Below are positions 1-10,519 of a stretch of 30,814 bases of DNA, piece by piece. The notes under the pieces are model-generated. The model did no database searches, was not told the origin of the DNA, and saw nothing but the letters and a program-made list of their open reading frames with translations. Where the stretch lies: assembly GCA_008931825.1 (NCBI GenBank), contig QXVZ01023316.1:1-30814 (forward strand). Reading direction: 5' to 3'. The DNA is from Phallusia fumigata. Its lineage: Eukaryota > Chordata > Ascidiacea > Phlebobranchia > Ascidiidae. Both the position numbers and the translations under genes were made by a program. Each line of letters begins with the position of its first letter. Positions within the stretch are counted from its first letter, which is position 1.

Positions 1-173
1 AAATCACCTGTTTACCTCGCTACCCATTTCTGTTCAGACCAGGTTTCCATTTCCCACAATTTACCAAAATAATTGACGGATTACATATGCAATAGTATCT
101 TGACGTATGAACCAACATATCCAATTGTGCAACTAAAATATACAGCTCTACATATCATTCCACGTAACCCTAC

Positions 174-347
174 CTCTTTCAAACTCATCAGGAGCCAGCA
201 GCCATTCCCACAGCGCCCTGGATTGTTCATCTTTGCCTGGTTCGTCATCTGAAGTTCGGGTTGAATCGAACAGAGCAGGGAAGCGGTGACGTAGAAAGGA
301 TTCGAGCAGCAGGTTCCCAAGGTTGCTTTGGACTCGGCTTTGGCCAT
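174..347 (-). pseudogene. ABHD16A: Second copy of ABHD16A exon 12 (assembly duplicate or real duplicate)
   Basis: On the minus strand an acceptor (TTACAG) ends at 348 and a donor GTAGGG starts at 173, giving a 174 bp exon in the same phase as the exon at 2118-2291. The translation is intact. One visible difference is Glu in place of Asp in the GKD[D/E]QSR stretch, and the donor differs (GTAGGG here, GTGGGT in the other copy). It is open and splice-competent, so it is not decayed. I list it apart because it cannot be in the same transcript as 2118-2291 without repeating a domain segment. Confidence 0.75.
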
Positions 348-694
348 CTGTAATAGGAAAATGTTCAAGCTATCGATTTGATCCAGAGCCTGGGATAGGC
401 AACTGTTTACCAGTTCACAAATTATGTCAAAATGGTAATAACTTGCCAAGTTGATGACATTACTGTTTTATTTTTCTGGGTTTGGTGCAGTATTACAATC
501 TGTAAAAGGTTTGGTCATTTGGTGTGCACACGCTTTCTGTCAGTTATTGCTACACTTGTCCTGAAAAAAACTTAAAAAGGTCACTTAACTTCGCTTAAAA
601 TTGTATTGGATTGTGAAAATCACTTGTGAATTTTCTCATTACAAAATTTAATTTTTTGAGAGGGTTAATGTTCAATTGAACCCAGTTAACTTAC

Positions 695-814
695 CCAGGT
701 TCATTACTTCATCCTGCATTCGTCGTATGAAGGAGACAGGCCCGTTGTATTTCTTCAGGTTAGCGCTGTTGTGAAGATTGAGGTGATTTCGCACAGTGTA
801 AGTCACGAAGCCAT
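695..814 (-). pseudogene. ABHD16A: Second copy of ABHD16A exon 11 (carries the catalytic Asp)
   Basis: This 120 bp exon has acceptor GCCAG just above 814 and donor GTAAGT starting at 694. It encodes the same peptide as 2609-2728, including YNGPVSFIRRMQDE, whose Asp aligns with the acid of the ABHD16A charge-relay triad. It lies inside the left copy of the duplication, 171 bases from the N at 986. Its order (exon 11, then exon 12, running leftwards after exon 13) only makes sense as a repeated block or an assembly overlap. Confidence 0.75.
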
Positions 815-985
815 CTGGCACATAAACAATGTCAACTTTTCTTGCACATTAATTTTAATATTTATGCACTGAATTTACAGTTGGTCCAAACATTTTTGGT
901 GGAGATGCTCTTTTATTGATGATTTGGCTTTGGTCCAAAATTTTTAAATTTGATATGAATCAAAAATTTAATGCTAAAACAAAAC

Positions 986-986
986 N
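986..986. other. Single N at a likely contig join (duplicated flank)
   Basis: The N sits exactly where the 1-985 copy stops matching 1946-2899. If a left contig ends at 985 and a right contig begins at 987, the overlap they should share is about 1.9 kb (the homologue of 987-2899). Half of that overlap is visible and half lies beyond the left edge. Confidence 0.8.
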
Positions 987-1502
987 ACACGCAAATATTA
1001 ATGCACATAAACAGCAAGATAATATATATTTTCGAATCTTTTTACCTTCATGTTTCCACACTTACTTGCATAAACACCTGTGTGTCTGTGCAAAATCATA
1101 TCATAGATGATAGCATGAGTTATTGCCGAAACGTTAAATGAAAAAAGCATGTCGCTTCCGAAAACAGTTTGCGCCAGTATTTTTATCAAAAGAATTGGCG
1201 GTGATTATTAAATAGACTGAACTTGTGACTAGACTCAGATATAAAACATAGGTGCAAGCCGAGCTGGGTAATGGAACCGTGAAGTATATTTTGCAAATAA
1301 GAGAAAAAGAGCTAGTACTAAATCATGGGTTGTAACGAGTACTGACTTAAAATAGAGACTTGTTCAACATGACAATAAATAAAAAGTTTTCACTTTTAAA
1401 AAACCTTTCAAATCATGTCAAGGGTTTATATCCGGCAGTTTAGAAGCATAAATTTTGACACATTTTCAATGTGTACTTTACAGGCACTAACATGTGTAAA
1501 AG

Positions 1503-1508
1503 TTTATT
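1503..1508 (-). promoter_or_regulatory. Candidate polyadenylation signal AATAAA for ABHD16A
   Basis: TTTATT on the plus strand reads AATAAA on the minus strand, 46 bases past the TAG at 1556-1554. It supports a transcript ending with the read-through form of the last exon. The base composition makes chance AATAAA hexamers common. Confidence 0.4.
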
Positions 1509-1553
1509 TGTTGCTAAGACCAAATGCAACAGAGGCTAAAACATTAAAATAAT

Positions 1554-4500
1554 CTACAGATATGTTTTACTCACCAGGTACAAAACCAACTGTGTTTTCT
1601 GTTCAGATGCCAAACCCTCTCCAATCAACATCGGAAAGGACGCAGAGTTTTCGCTCATGTAGGATCCGAGTAATACCTTGCACTCATCCTCATTTACAGA
1701 TCTTTCTTGGAGAAGAGTTTCTGTTTTCAGATGCAAGTGTTGAGTGAATGTGTTTTTGCAAATTATTACTTAGTTAGGCAAAAAACTCAAATTGAGTCAC
1801 CAATATGGATGACTGTGAAACAGAAGTACAAACCAGATTAATCGCAAACAAGGTTTTAAATGCTTAAAGCGGGCTCATTAACAAACCTTGCTATCTGATT
1901 GTTAAAGAAAAATTACATTTTACTCGGAAACCCCATAATACCTCTAAATCACCTGTTTACCTCGCTACCCATTTCTGTTCAGACCAGGTTTCCATTTCCC
2001 ACAATTTACCAAAATAATTGACGGATTACATATGCAATAGTATCTTGACGTATAAACTAACATACCCAATTGTGCAACTAAAATATACAGCTCTACATAT
2101 CATTCCACGTAACCCACCTCTTTCAAACTCATCAGGAGCCAGCAGCCATTCCCACAGCGCCCTGGATTGATCATCTTTGCCTGGTTCGTCATCTGAAGTT
2201 CGGGTTGAATCGAACAAAGCAGGAAAGCGGTGACGTAGAAAGGATTCAAGCAGCAGGTTCCCAAGGTTACTTTGGACTCGGCTTTGGCCATCTGTAATAG
2301 GAAAATGTTCAAGCTATCAATTTGATCCAGAGCCTGGGATAGGCAACTGTTTACCACTTCACAAATTATGTCAAAGTGGTAATAACTTAGCATGCCAAGT
2401 TGATGACATTACTGTTTTATTTTTCTGAGTTTAGTGCATTACAATCTGCAAAATGTTTGGTCATTTGGTGTGCACACGCTTTCTGTCAGTTATTGCTACA
2501 CTTGTCCTGAAAAAAATTTAAAAGGTCACTTAACTTAGCTTAAAATTGTATTGGATTATGAAAATCACGTGAATTTTCTTAATGTTCATTTGAACCTAGT
2601 TAACTTACCCAGGTTCATTACTTCATCCTGCATTCGTCGTATGAAGGAGACAGGCCCGTTGTATTTCTTCAGGTTAGCGCTGTTGTGAAGATTGAGGTGA
2701 TTTCGCACAGTGTAAGTCACGAAGCCATCTGGCACATAAACAATGTCAACTTTTCTTGCACATTAATTTTAATATTTATGCACTGAATTTACAGTTGGTC
2801 CAAACATTTTTGGTGGAGATGCTCTTTTATTGATGATTTGGCTTTGGTCCAAAATTTTTTAATTTGATATGAATCAAAAATTTAATGCTAAAACAAAACG
2901 GGGTTGAACTAAACATAAAAGCACATACAAATAATTTGCCAGATGGTTAAATGTTTTGTTCAGGATTTTCCAAATGTAAAAAATAAATTATTTTACATGC
3001 AATAGCAACAGACAAGTATCACCAAAAACAATTATGAAAGTGAAACTTTTGTGTTCTGCCTGTTTTTGGTCTTTGGCTTTACATTTGGTTCCAGGCTGAA
3101 TATTGAAAAGGCTCAATTGGTGCACACAAGCTTTGAAAATTGCTAACATTAGACTTATTTGTTATTGATCTGATATTCTCTAGTGACAAGGCATTAGTTT
3201 AACCTATGGTTCAAATCCCTGTTGATTCCCCTTGACTACTAAATCTGATAATGTGTTGAAATTTGTAAAAGTGATATTTGGTTTCCACACTCCTCACCTA
3301 AGCTTTCTGGCATCAATTTTTTAGCGAAGGGCAAAACGTCGTAGAAAGTCGAGTCCAATAATATTCCACTGATGTCTGGATACATGCTGGCTGCGTTGAT
3401 CAAGGAAAAACAACCTGCACAGAAAACTAAAATGAAACCAGTGGTCTTGGCGTAGTGTGTACACAACATAATTTTATTGTAGCTCTTAGGATAATGTTGT
3501 GTTTTTTTTTAGGNAAGGAAAAACAACCTGCACAGAAAACTAAATTGAAACCAGTAGTCTTGGCGTAGTGTGTACTCAACATAATTTTATTGTAGCTCTT
3601 AGGATAATGTTGTTGTTTTTTCAGGATAAGTCAAACCAGATTGTATTATTATTGTTGTTTCAGATGCAAAAAAGGTTGGCATAAACAAAAACTAGTACTC
3701 TATGAGTTATACTTTGCGAAACAATCATGATTAGGTTGTAAATGCATCCATAAATGTGCATGTGGTAAAGCTTTTTTAAGCATGAACACTCGTTGAAAAA
3801 CACAAAAACTAGTGCAAGTATTGTCATTTCCTAACATTTATTGCTTAACATCAACATAAGATTTAGACAAAGGAAAATTATACATTTTAGTTTTTCTTCA
3901 TCACACAAACAAAGCATTATTTTTGTAAATGTTAATTTAGGTACAAAAAATTGTCATTTCTTCATGGTTTTTTATACGCTCAAAACAGAGTTTTATGAAA
4001 TTACTACAATTCAACAATTTTAATGTAAGCATAAACCTATACGTACCAATTGACCATCCAAACAACATAATGTCTTCAGGTTTAAAACCAAGCTCATGGA
4101 TAGCGTATTGCATCACTACATCGACGGCATTGTTATCCGCATCAGGAAATGGTTTGCCCTGAATTTAACATGTACAGAATTTTTTTTGGAAATGCACCAA
4201 CACATAGAAATATTGAAGGTAAAAATCAATACTATAACATAACATAGAACATTAAAAATTCAGTGGTTTTTGATCACCTGTCAAAATGCACAATTACAGA
4301 AATTCCCATCTTAACACCACATCGCTGCTTATGGATTTAAATTCTAACGGTTGACGAAAATTAACAAAAAATCATAAATCTAACTAAATGGCTTTGGGAA
4401 ATATAAATTACATTTTAAAAAAGTTTGTTTTTGTTTTTAACTGAAAGACAAAATGGCGTGGTACAAATCTATCGAACTAACCGTGCTTCCTCCAAAACCA

Positions 4501-7500
4501 GGGTGGTTCCACCCGAGCACAGAATAACCACATTGTGTCGGGGTGCACATGCAACCGACCTCATAGAAACCAGCGTTACCCTCACAACAAATAACTAGTG
4601 TGTTGCCATGACGACTCGGTTCCAATGGGCCGTTGTCTGGTTCAAAGCGTTTTGGGTGACCTCTGAAATAACTTCTTTGTTAGATATTTGTTTGTGGAAT
4701 AGATGAGCGTGTAGGAGTTAAACTATAAAAGTAGGACCACAACAAAATATATTGCATCTGCTATGTTTTGTACTGACTATACTAGTTTACAAGTTTTGCA
4801 TAAACTGAAGCATAACTATCTATCAGTAATTTGTAAAAATACCAATTGCACACAAAAAAAACTGCAATTACCAAACAACATAAGTTATGTAAAAAATATT
4901 TTTTCTGTGAAAGCTGTTAGTATATTATTTTATCCACCTTGGCCTGCGATCCAAGAACATCGTGTCAATCTCATTTCCATCTCGAGCCAGCAGTTTTGCT
5001 CTCCACCCATCTTGCTATTTTCACATGAAAAATTTAGAGGAATTCAATACATAGCAACACATTAAAATGATGTCTACCAAAACTTCCCATACCCTAGCTG
5101 CAAACCAGTGAAAAGGATAAGCTAGTAATCTTTTATATTTGCTGTAGGATATGTCTAGTGCGGGCTACAAAATATGTTATATTGAACCAATGTACAACAT
5201 TTCAGTGTTAATGAAATTATGCACATGTAGGCAATATTTTCATGCAAATATGTATTGCATAAAACAGCAATATAATTTGTCACCCGAATTTTAACCAAAA
5301 CAAATTAACAGTAAACAACTTTACCTCTTCCACCATCTTGTTTCGATTCTGTTTTAAAGCGGCATCTGTAAAATAACAAAATAAATGTATGTTAATATGT
5401 ATACTGTAGTTGTAGTGTCACAACAAATCAGCACGCTTTCCTTAACTTACCAATCATCAACCTTAAAGGCGTTGTGCATCCTGGATACATCATTCTTATT
5501 CCAAACGTGTGTGCAACAATGTATGCTGCTAGCTCTTTTGGTACATCAACTACTGCTGTTTTGAGCAAACCGGAGTTTTTGTTTGAAACCCTCTCCCAAG
5601 CTGAAGACTTTGAATGCTGCTTCGTACCTTCTGCTTCGTCCCAACGAAAATCGACTGGCCAATGTTTAAAATCAAAGTCAAATGAACGGAGAGCTTTCTA
5701 AAATAAAATTTTTTTAGTAAAGTTGTCAAATGCATAAAAAACACTGTTATGTGGTAACACTTAATTGAGACTCTTTCCTTTTTATTGCTTGCTATTTTAA
5801 TATAGCAACCATAACCACACGGCAAAGACAAAATAGGCAATCTAAGCATAATTTTGTGAAGAACCATTGTTTTTACTGTAAAAACTAAAAAAACACGAAA
5901 ACGGTATTGTCTGGTTTTGTAAATTATAAAGTATAAACAGATTTATATAGAAATAAAAAGTTTTAACTAGTCTTTGCCTGGTTTTTAATTTCTCTGTTTC
6001 TCTTTACAGTTTCAAGAACATCAAGAAAGAATAGATATTCCTGGTTGTTTTGCCGTCCCAATGCTAAAAGGTAAATATCAAATTTGCAAAAATTACAGGC
6101 AAGTAAGCTATGACTTTAAGCGTCTAACCTCTTAACATAAGCACAAACAAAAGAGTGAACGCAGCATAGCCAGCAAATTTGGTGGTTTCAAAAGCTGTTT
6201 CAAGAGTGAAGTAGCCTGCAGAATAAGACATACAAATCTTTGTGTATGCTCAAGAACCAAGGTATGCATCGGCCATGCACACCTAATACAGATTCTTAAG
6301 AGTAGCTGGGTTGCAAGCAGAAGTAAAAGACAGAAGGGCTTTTATTTTTTCAAACGATTAATATGTTCACTTTTTATAATCTCAAAGGATATATTTAACT
6401 TATACTGCCTTGAACTAAATCTTCCTAGAAACAGCCTGCAGATATATTAACAGACATTTCATATTTGTGTGCAAATGTCCTTAATATCTGGAATTTTACA
6501 AATTTACCACCTTACCTCTTCTGTAGAATAGAATCGTCCACACAGGCGAAGTAAAGCAAGCAACTTGTTTCGAGATGGAAGCAATGTTCAAACCAACTTG
6601 ACTTTTATCCATCACACCATTTAAGGGGAAATCATAGCCCTGGCAAAAAAGCAGAACTGTAAAAATTCGAGAAGTTTCCCAAAATCTTAACTTTTTTAGG
6701 TTTTTTATCACCGTCTGTTGCAGATTTACAATCCCTACAAACATAAAATTTAGTATTGTTAAGATAGGGTGTGATTATCTGTGGTCCATATGCCTAGCAG
6801 GGCTTCTTCCAAGAATTAAAATTTGCGTGTTGAACATAATTCAGTTTGGTCAATCATTATAACCCTATGAGCAAAACACATTGTTTTATTTATTTATTTA
6901 ATGACAATCAGATGACAGTCCGAAAAACTGAAAAGTGTCCACTCGCAAGGAAAGTAAACGTGTTTTCTGAGGAAGGGTAAGTAATAATCATAATCACATA
7001 GGAGGAGTAAACAAAACCAGTTAATAAAACTATCGGCAGCATGAATTAAAATCTTTTACAACCACACAGATAGTTGCACACTGCACTAAAAAGAGATAAG
7101 GTATATGCTTCAATTAAATCAGGATGGCCATAGTGCATGATATGAACGATTGCATGGGGAGAGATATTGTGAAAAATAGATATTTTTCAAAAGATTGTTT
7201 ACAAAATAGAAGTGTGCCTTCGCCCATATAACCACGTTTTTTATTTTAGTTTAGGTACATTTAGACTGTTTCCAAACATGTGTGGTATAAAAATATATCA
7301 GATGTAACTGTCAGATACACCTAAAGAAAGACAAACCAAAGCTTTATAATTGTAGGATTTATTTGATACAGATTCTTGATAAATTCCAGAAGAAGTTCAT
7401 GAAAGGTTTAGGACAGTAAAATATGTGGTTAGCCAATGCTCTGTTAAAAAAACGTGCACAAAACCGTACCCGTTGATTTCCATCACGGCTTCTGTGGATC

Positions 7501-7544
7501 CGATAAACGTTTGGACCGAATAGAAGATTGTAAAATCTTGCCAT
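1554..7544 (-). CDS. ABHD16A: ABHD16A: phosphatidylserine / monoacylglycerol lipase of the alpha/beta hydrolase fold (13 exons)
   Basis: This membrane-anchored serine hydrolase makes lysophosphatidylserine from phosphatidylserine in vertebrates. Coding exons in transcript order are 7544-7470, 6639-6516, 6215-6129, 6063-5978, 5697-5451, 5365-5325, 5014-4938, 4662-4482, 4158-4047, 3414-3298, 2728-2609, 2291-2118 and 1720-1554. All phases join without a frameshift and give about 535 residues, against 558 in human. The start MARFYNLLFGP matches the human start MAKLLSCVLGP. Two hydrophobic stretches lie in exons 2-3. The nucleophile is Ser342 in GWSIG, formed across the 4047/3414 junction, and the acid is Asp417 in RRMQDE. 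The residue aligned with human His507 is Asn505. Exon 4 uses a GC donor (GCAAAG at 5977). The last exon either reads to TAG at 1554 or splices at GTGAGT (1574-1569) to an exon off the left edge. The identity is very secure; the 3' end is not. Confidence 0.93.
1946..2899. repeat. Right copy of the ~0.95 kb direct duplication (exons 11-12 of ABHD16A)
   Basis: This is the partner of 1-985. It includes the exons at 2118-2291 and 2609-2728, which are used in the gene model because they connect in phase to exon 13 at 1720 and exon 10 at 3414 without crossing an N-marked duplicate. The match to the left copy fails after AAAACAAAAC at 2890-2899, where the left copy meets the N. Confidence 0.9.
3298..5697 (-). 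CDS. ABHD16A: ABHD16A hydrolase core: exons 5-10 with nucleophile elbow
   Basis: Exon 5 (5697-5451) begins KALRSFDFDFKHWPVDFRW, the conserved block just before the fold. Exons 6 and 7 (5365-5325, 5014-4938) give LLARDGNEIDTMFLDRR. Exon 8 (4662-4482) carries VICCEGNAGFYEVGC and GYSVLGWNHPGFGGST, the core strands and oxyanion region. Exon 9 (4158-4047) ends in LFGWSI and exon 10 (3414-3298) starts with the Gly completing GWSIG. Exon 10 includes MYPDISGILLDSTFYD and LMPESL. Each junction was checked for phase (0,1,0,2,0,1,1 along exons 4-10). Confidence 0.93.
3403..3513. repeat. Left copy of a ~110 bp direct duplication at an N
   Basis: Bases 3403-3513 and 3515-3626 are nearly identical, with a handful of substitutions and a length change in the T-run. 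The left copy ends at the N at 3514 and the right copy starts on the next base. The repeat takes in the acceptor of ABHD16A exon 10 and its first 12 bases. Confidence 0.9.
3514..3626. repeat. N and right copy of the ~110 bp duplication
   Basis: The copy starting at 3515 duplicates the acceptor sequence and 12 coding bases of exon 10, then stops at the N. Taken at face value it would add a decoy acceptor in intron 9. The geometry (left contig end, one N, right contig start, same sequence on both sides) repeats what is seen at 986. Confidence 0.88.
5978..7544 (-). CDS. ABHD16A: ABHD16A N-terminal module: start exon and membrane segments (exons 1-4)
   Basis: Exon 1 (7544-7470) encodes 25 residues and ends at donor GTACGG. 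Exon 2 (6639-6516) encodes an amphipathic to hydrophobic stretch ending in LFYRRG, equivalent to human LYRKG. Exon 3 (6215-6129) supplies the membrane helix AGYAAFTLLFVLMLR. Exon 4 (6063-5978) begins LGRQNNQEYLFFLDVLE, matching the human IGRW...ITILE segment. With the GC donor at 5977 the link to exon 5 has exactly the human length. The only GT alternative in phase, GTAAAG at 6007, would drop ten residues. The protein lacks about 20 residues found near human positions 25-45, so a small exon between 7469 and 6640 cannot be excluded. Confidence 0.88.
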
Positions 7545-8789
7545 ATACGACGGAGGAGACATTGCAAACGGTATTCCAATGTCCCAAAATCATGCAAGCA
7601 GCGGTTTCGATCCGATTCCTGATGCAGATGCAAGATTACCGGAGCGTAGCAACACAAAATTCATTAAGGCGCGACAAAAAATGACATAGAGATAATAAAA
7701 TATATCTGGTGCAATTATAGTGTACATATATGAGTATACTATGGTGCAACAAACATGATTCGAGAGCAAAATTGTTTTACCGAAACTGCATTTCGCATTT
7801 TTACGGAAAAAATACCACCAAGGACGCCTAGATTGGCACAATAGGCCTGAAACAAGAGGCATGTAAACCAATAATCTCGGAAGTGCAAGGTACTAACTTT
7901 TTTTACAGACAACCACTGATAAATAAGGCAGGAAATATTATTGCACTGTTCTCGAAATCCAACTAGCACTGCAGGATTAAAGCCTCTTCCTAACCCAAGT
8001 GAGCAGGTCAAAACGCAAACTGTTTCAAAACACGCTTCCAAAGTCTGCAAAACGCAGTGTGACAAATCTTGAAAATCGGGGGTGTATTTGACGGAATTTC
8101 GGCAAAAACAACACAATATTCACACACATCCAGCAAAAATTATAAATTTTTCGAATTTATAATTAAAATTTCCTATTTTCGAATATCTTAGTTAGACGCT
8201 GATGACAGAAATTAATGTTCAGGTTTGAAAAAAACAAATGTTTTTAGAATCAAAGGAGCATTACACATTTCAAACAATTCGAAACAGGCAGAATACATTA
8301 GCTTACTGCTTCAGACATATTTCTGTCGTTTAAACGCAAAAAAGTTACTTACTTACAACAGAACTTAGTTAAACGATGTTGATGCTACTAAAGGCATTTC
8401 CAAAGGCAGTGCACAGAAAAACCAAACTGGATTTTGAAATATTTAACGAAGTAGGGACGCAGCAAGGAAATAAATTCAGGTGTATATTTCCATTGTTTAA
8501 TCTTCATAACAATACAATTCACAAACGCTATTGTTACGAACAATTAAAAAAAGTCCAAATAATAAAATCAGTTGCAACAAAATAAAGGCTGGAGAAAGTG
8601 GTGTTTGTTACCTACTCGAATTTACACGCTAAAAGCGGGTTCACCAGCACGCTTTATGCAGTCAACGATGTCAAATTGTTACGAAGGGCATGTTTAGAGT
8701 TTGGTTTTATGTTTACATCAGTGGTAGTTCTCAACTGGTTGATTAACTTTATAGTTGATTTATTCAATATTATGTGTAGTGTTTATTTT

Positions 8790-8870
8790 TAGGTAGACCA
8801 GTGGTTCCCAACCTTTTAACATTACCTTATATTACTTCTTGTCTAGTAGGGGAGGAATGAAAAGGTTCGG
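8790..8870 (+). repeat. hAT-like dispersed repeat end (CAGTGGTTCCCAACC)
   Basis: CAGTGGTTCCCAACCT at 8799-8814 is typical of terminal inverted repeats of hAT-type MITEs. The stretch from TAGGTAGACCAGTGG to CTAGTAGGGGAGGAATGA recurs at 9485-9553 and about 25865-25918, and in reverse at about 22968-22997. No matching inverted end was found close by, so the copies are fragments or solo ends. Confidence 0.55.
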
Positions 8871-9369
8871 GGAAATGTATTAAAACAGATTGAAAATCAC
8901 TGGTTTTATGACCCCATACACAACTTTCGGCATACTTCGAAACGAATTTATCAATTTTAACTGTTTAAAAATGCAAACATGCCTATGGGTTGACTGCACA
9001 AAAGTGAAACCCGTTATAACCGTGCCAAGCAAGAAAACGTTTTTTGAGAGTGTAACACACCGGCATAATAATTTATTAGCATACAGAAGAGGTAAAAAAG
9101 TCTCCCTTTAAACGCCAGTGGTCGGTAGGACAAATGGGCTGTCACCTTTCGCGAAATCTGCGGTAAAAATTTCTACATCCACGTCACGTCGTTACGTCAT
9201 CATCTTCTGTGACGTCGTTCCTTGCTTCGTGATCTGTAAATCGGAAAAATACCGTTCGAAGAACCTAGTGCTATGACAATTGACAACACATAATTTTTGC
9301 AAAGATGCCAACTTATAAAGTAACTTTACACGTGGAAAACAAAAGCAAGCTTTCTGGTAGCTATTAAGA

Positions 9370-9555
9370 CAGTGGTTCCCAACCTGGAAGGATTTTTACC
9401 CCGGGGAGGATTTGTCAATGACTTAAGGGAAGGAATTTCCACTTTATAGTTAGGTTTTTCATGATAAGTGCAGTATTTCGTTTTAGGTAGACCAGTGGTT
9501 CCAAACCTTTTAATATTACTTTATATCACTTCTTGTCTAGTAGAGGAAGAATGAA
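9370..9555 (+). repeat. hAT-like dispersed repeat, second and third copies
   Basis: CAGTGGTTCCCAACCT begins at 9370 and CAGTGGTTCCAAACCT at 9493. The segment from TTAAGGGAAGGAATTTCC (about 9423) through TAGGTAGACCAGTGG to the CTTGTCTAGTAG block is shared with 25804-25918 in a KCNH intron, so the repeat unit is at least about 130 bp. Confidence 0.55.
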
Positions 9556-9652
9556 GTCACAAAAAAGCCAAAGTGAAAATGTATCAAAAACGGTTGGGAA
9601 CAAAGATAAAACACTTTGCAGCCCTTTGTCAAAGAGCAAAAACAAAAAACCT

Positions 9653-10519
9653 TCACCTGCTGCGATGTCTACGTTCTCGTGATCTGCTGCGACGCTTTCG
9701 ACTGTCACGATCATATGAAGAGCGTTTTCGTGCATCACGATCACGCGATCGACTGCGCTTTCGTGATACGCGGTCTCGTGAGCGGCTCCTTTCCGCCCTC
9801 CTGCGGTCGTGTGTTTGGGAACGTCGATCGTCACGTGATCTGCTGCGACGTCGTCGTTCGGGTTCAAGAGATCTATGCTTGGAGCTGGTGTTATAAGATC
9901 TGCAACAAATGCACACAGTCTTGGCCTTGTAATTTTTAGATCTTTTCTATATTACATCAGCATGGCAAGATTCCCTCGTTTTAAACTCGTTGTGACACGG
10001 AAATGATAATTATCTAGGGAATGATAATTAGGATTTTAACATTTTCATCTTGCTCTATGACCGACTTGCGAACTGCCCAATGGACTATTAGTTGAGAGCA
10101 CTGTTATTAACGATAAATGGATAATAAATCATAAAGTTCTACATTATTTAGTGTTAGAAACAACAAAAAAAGTGTATTGCTACAACAAATACAGTCAGGT
10201 TTTAAATTTTACCTGTCTCTACTGTTGTGTCGAGAAGTTTCTCTTCGTTCCCCGTCAACACTGCAAAGAACAAACATGTGTTTGTCAGTAGTGTAATTTA
10301 CTAGCTCCTAAACACAGTGGGGATGTGCCAAGCTATGCCACGGCCCATGGAGCTGATAATTTATACATGGTTGATTTCACTTGTTTTACAGGAGTAAGTC
10401 AGTATTATGTCTAGTATATAGGAGATTAAAGTTGTTGGCCAATATCTCTACCTTCTTTGATGACCATCGTTGTAATCCTCAGTCGCTTCACCACCTCTGC
10501 GTCCAGTCATTCCTTTTTG
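9653..10519 (-). CDS. Arginine/serine-rich (RS-domain) protein, C-terminal exons
   Basis: Three exons join in phase: 10519-10452 (phase 0 start, donor GTAGAG), 10260-10213 (donor GTAAAA) and 9899-9653, ending at TGA. The first gives QKGMTGRRGGEATEDYNDG. The last is a dense RS/RD/RE tail with repeats such as RSRSRD and KRSRSRDRDARKR. RS tails of this kind occur on splicing factors and related nuclear speckle proteins. The frame stays open up to the acceptor CCAACAG above 10519, so this may be an internal exon with more protein upstream. If the ATG at 10510 is the true start, the product is 117 residues and nearly all RS domain. I cannot name the family, because no RRM or zinc finger is visible. 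An N at 10785 may have removed upstream exons. Confidence 0.75.

Larger units (their letters stand above)
1..985. repeat. Left copy of a ~0.95 kb direct duplication covering two ABHD16A exons
   Basis: Bases 1-985 are nearly identical to 1946-2899. The offset is 1945 at the left edge and 1914 at the right, because about 31 bases near 637-667 are absent from the other copy. The match ends exactly at the N at 986 and is still running at the left edge of the window, so this copy continues outside. Differences are scattered substitutions and small indels in introns and exons (about five in the 174 bp exon). That looks like allelic variation. I read it as a retained haplotype overlap rather than a real tandem duplication. 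Confidence 0.9.
7545..9652. other. Intergenic: upstream of ABHD16A to the 3' end of the RS-protein gene
   Basis: I see no convincing exon on either strand here. Open frames are short and cross AT-rich sequence without family resemblance or paired splice sites. The right half holds dispersed repeats starting CAGTGGTTCC (8799, 9370, 9493). The ABHD16A promoter should lie just above 7544, but I recognise no specific element. Confidence 0.6.

Noticed and set aside
81-449. Minus-strand 122-codon frame (MASYYHFD...) and its twin at 2100-2393
   Set aside because: It is a shifted frame across ABHD16A exon 12 and its introns. The frame with ESFLRHRFPALFDSTRTSDD matches the family and fits the splice phases; this one does not.
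7359-8116. Several overlapping minus and plus frames
   Set aside because: Only 7544-7470 is supported (ABHD16A exon 1). The rest run into intron or upstream DNA and conflict with each other.
9573-9939. Plus-strand frames with RS-like and His/Asp-rich composition
   Set aside because: They are the antisense of the RS-repeat exon. Repeats of TCACGATC-type words leave several frames open on both strands, and no splice or start context supports them.
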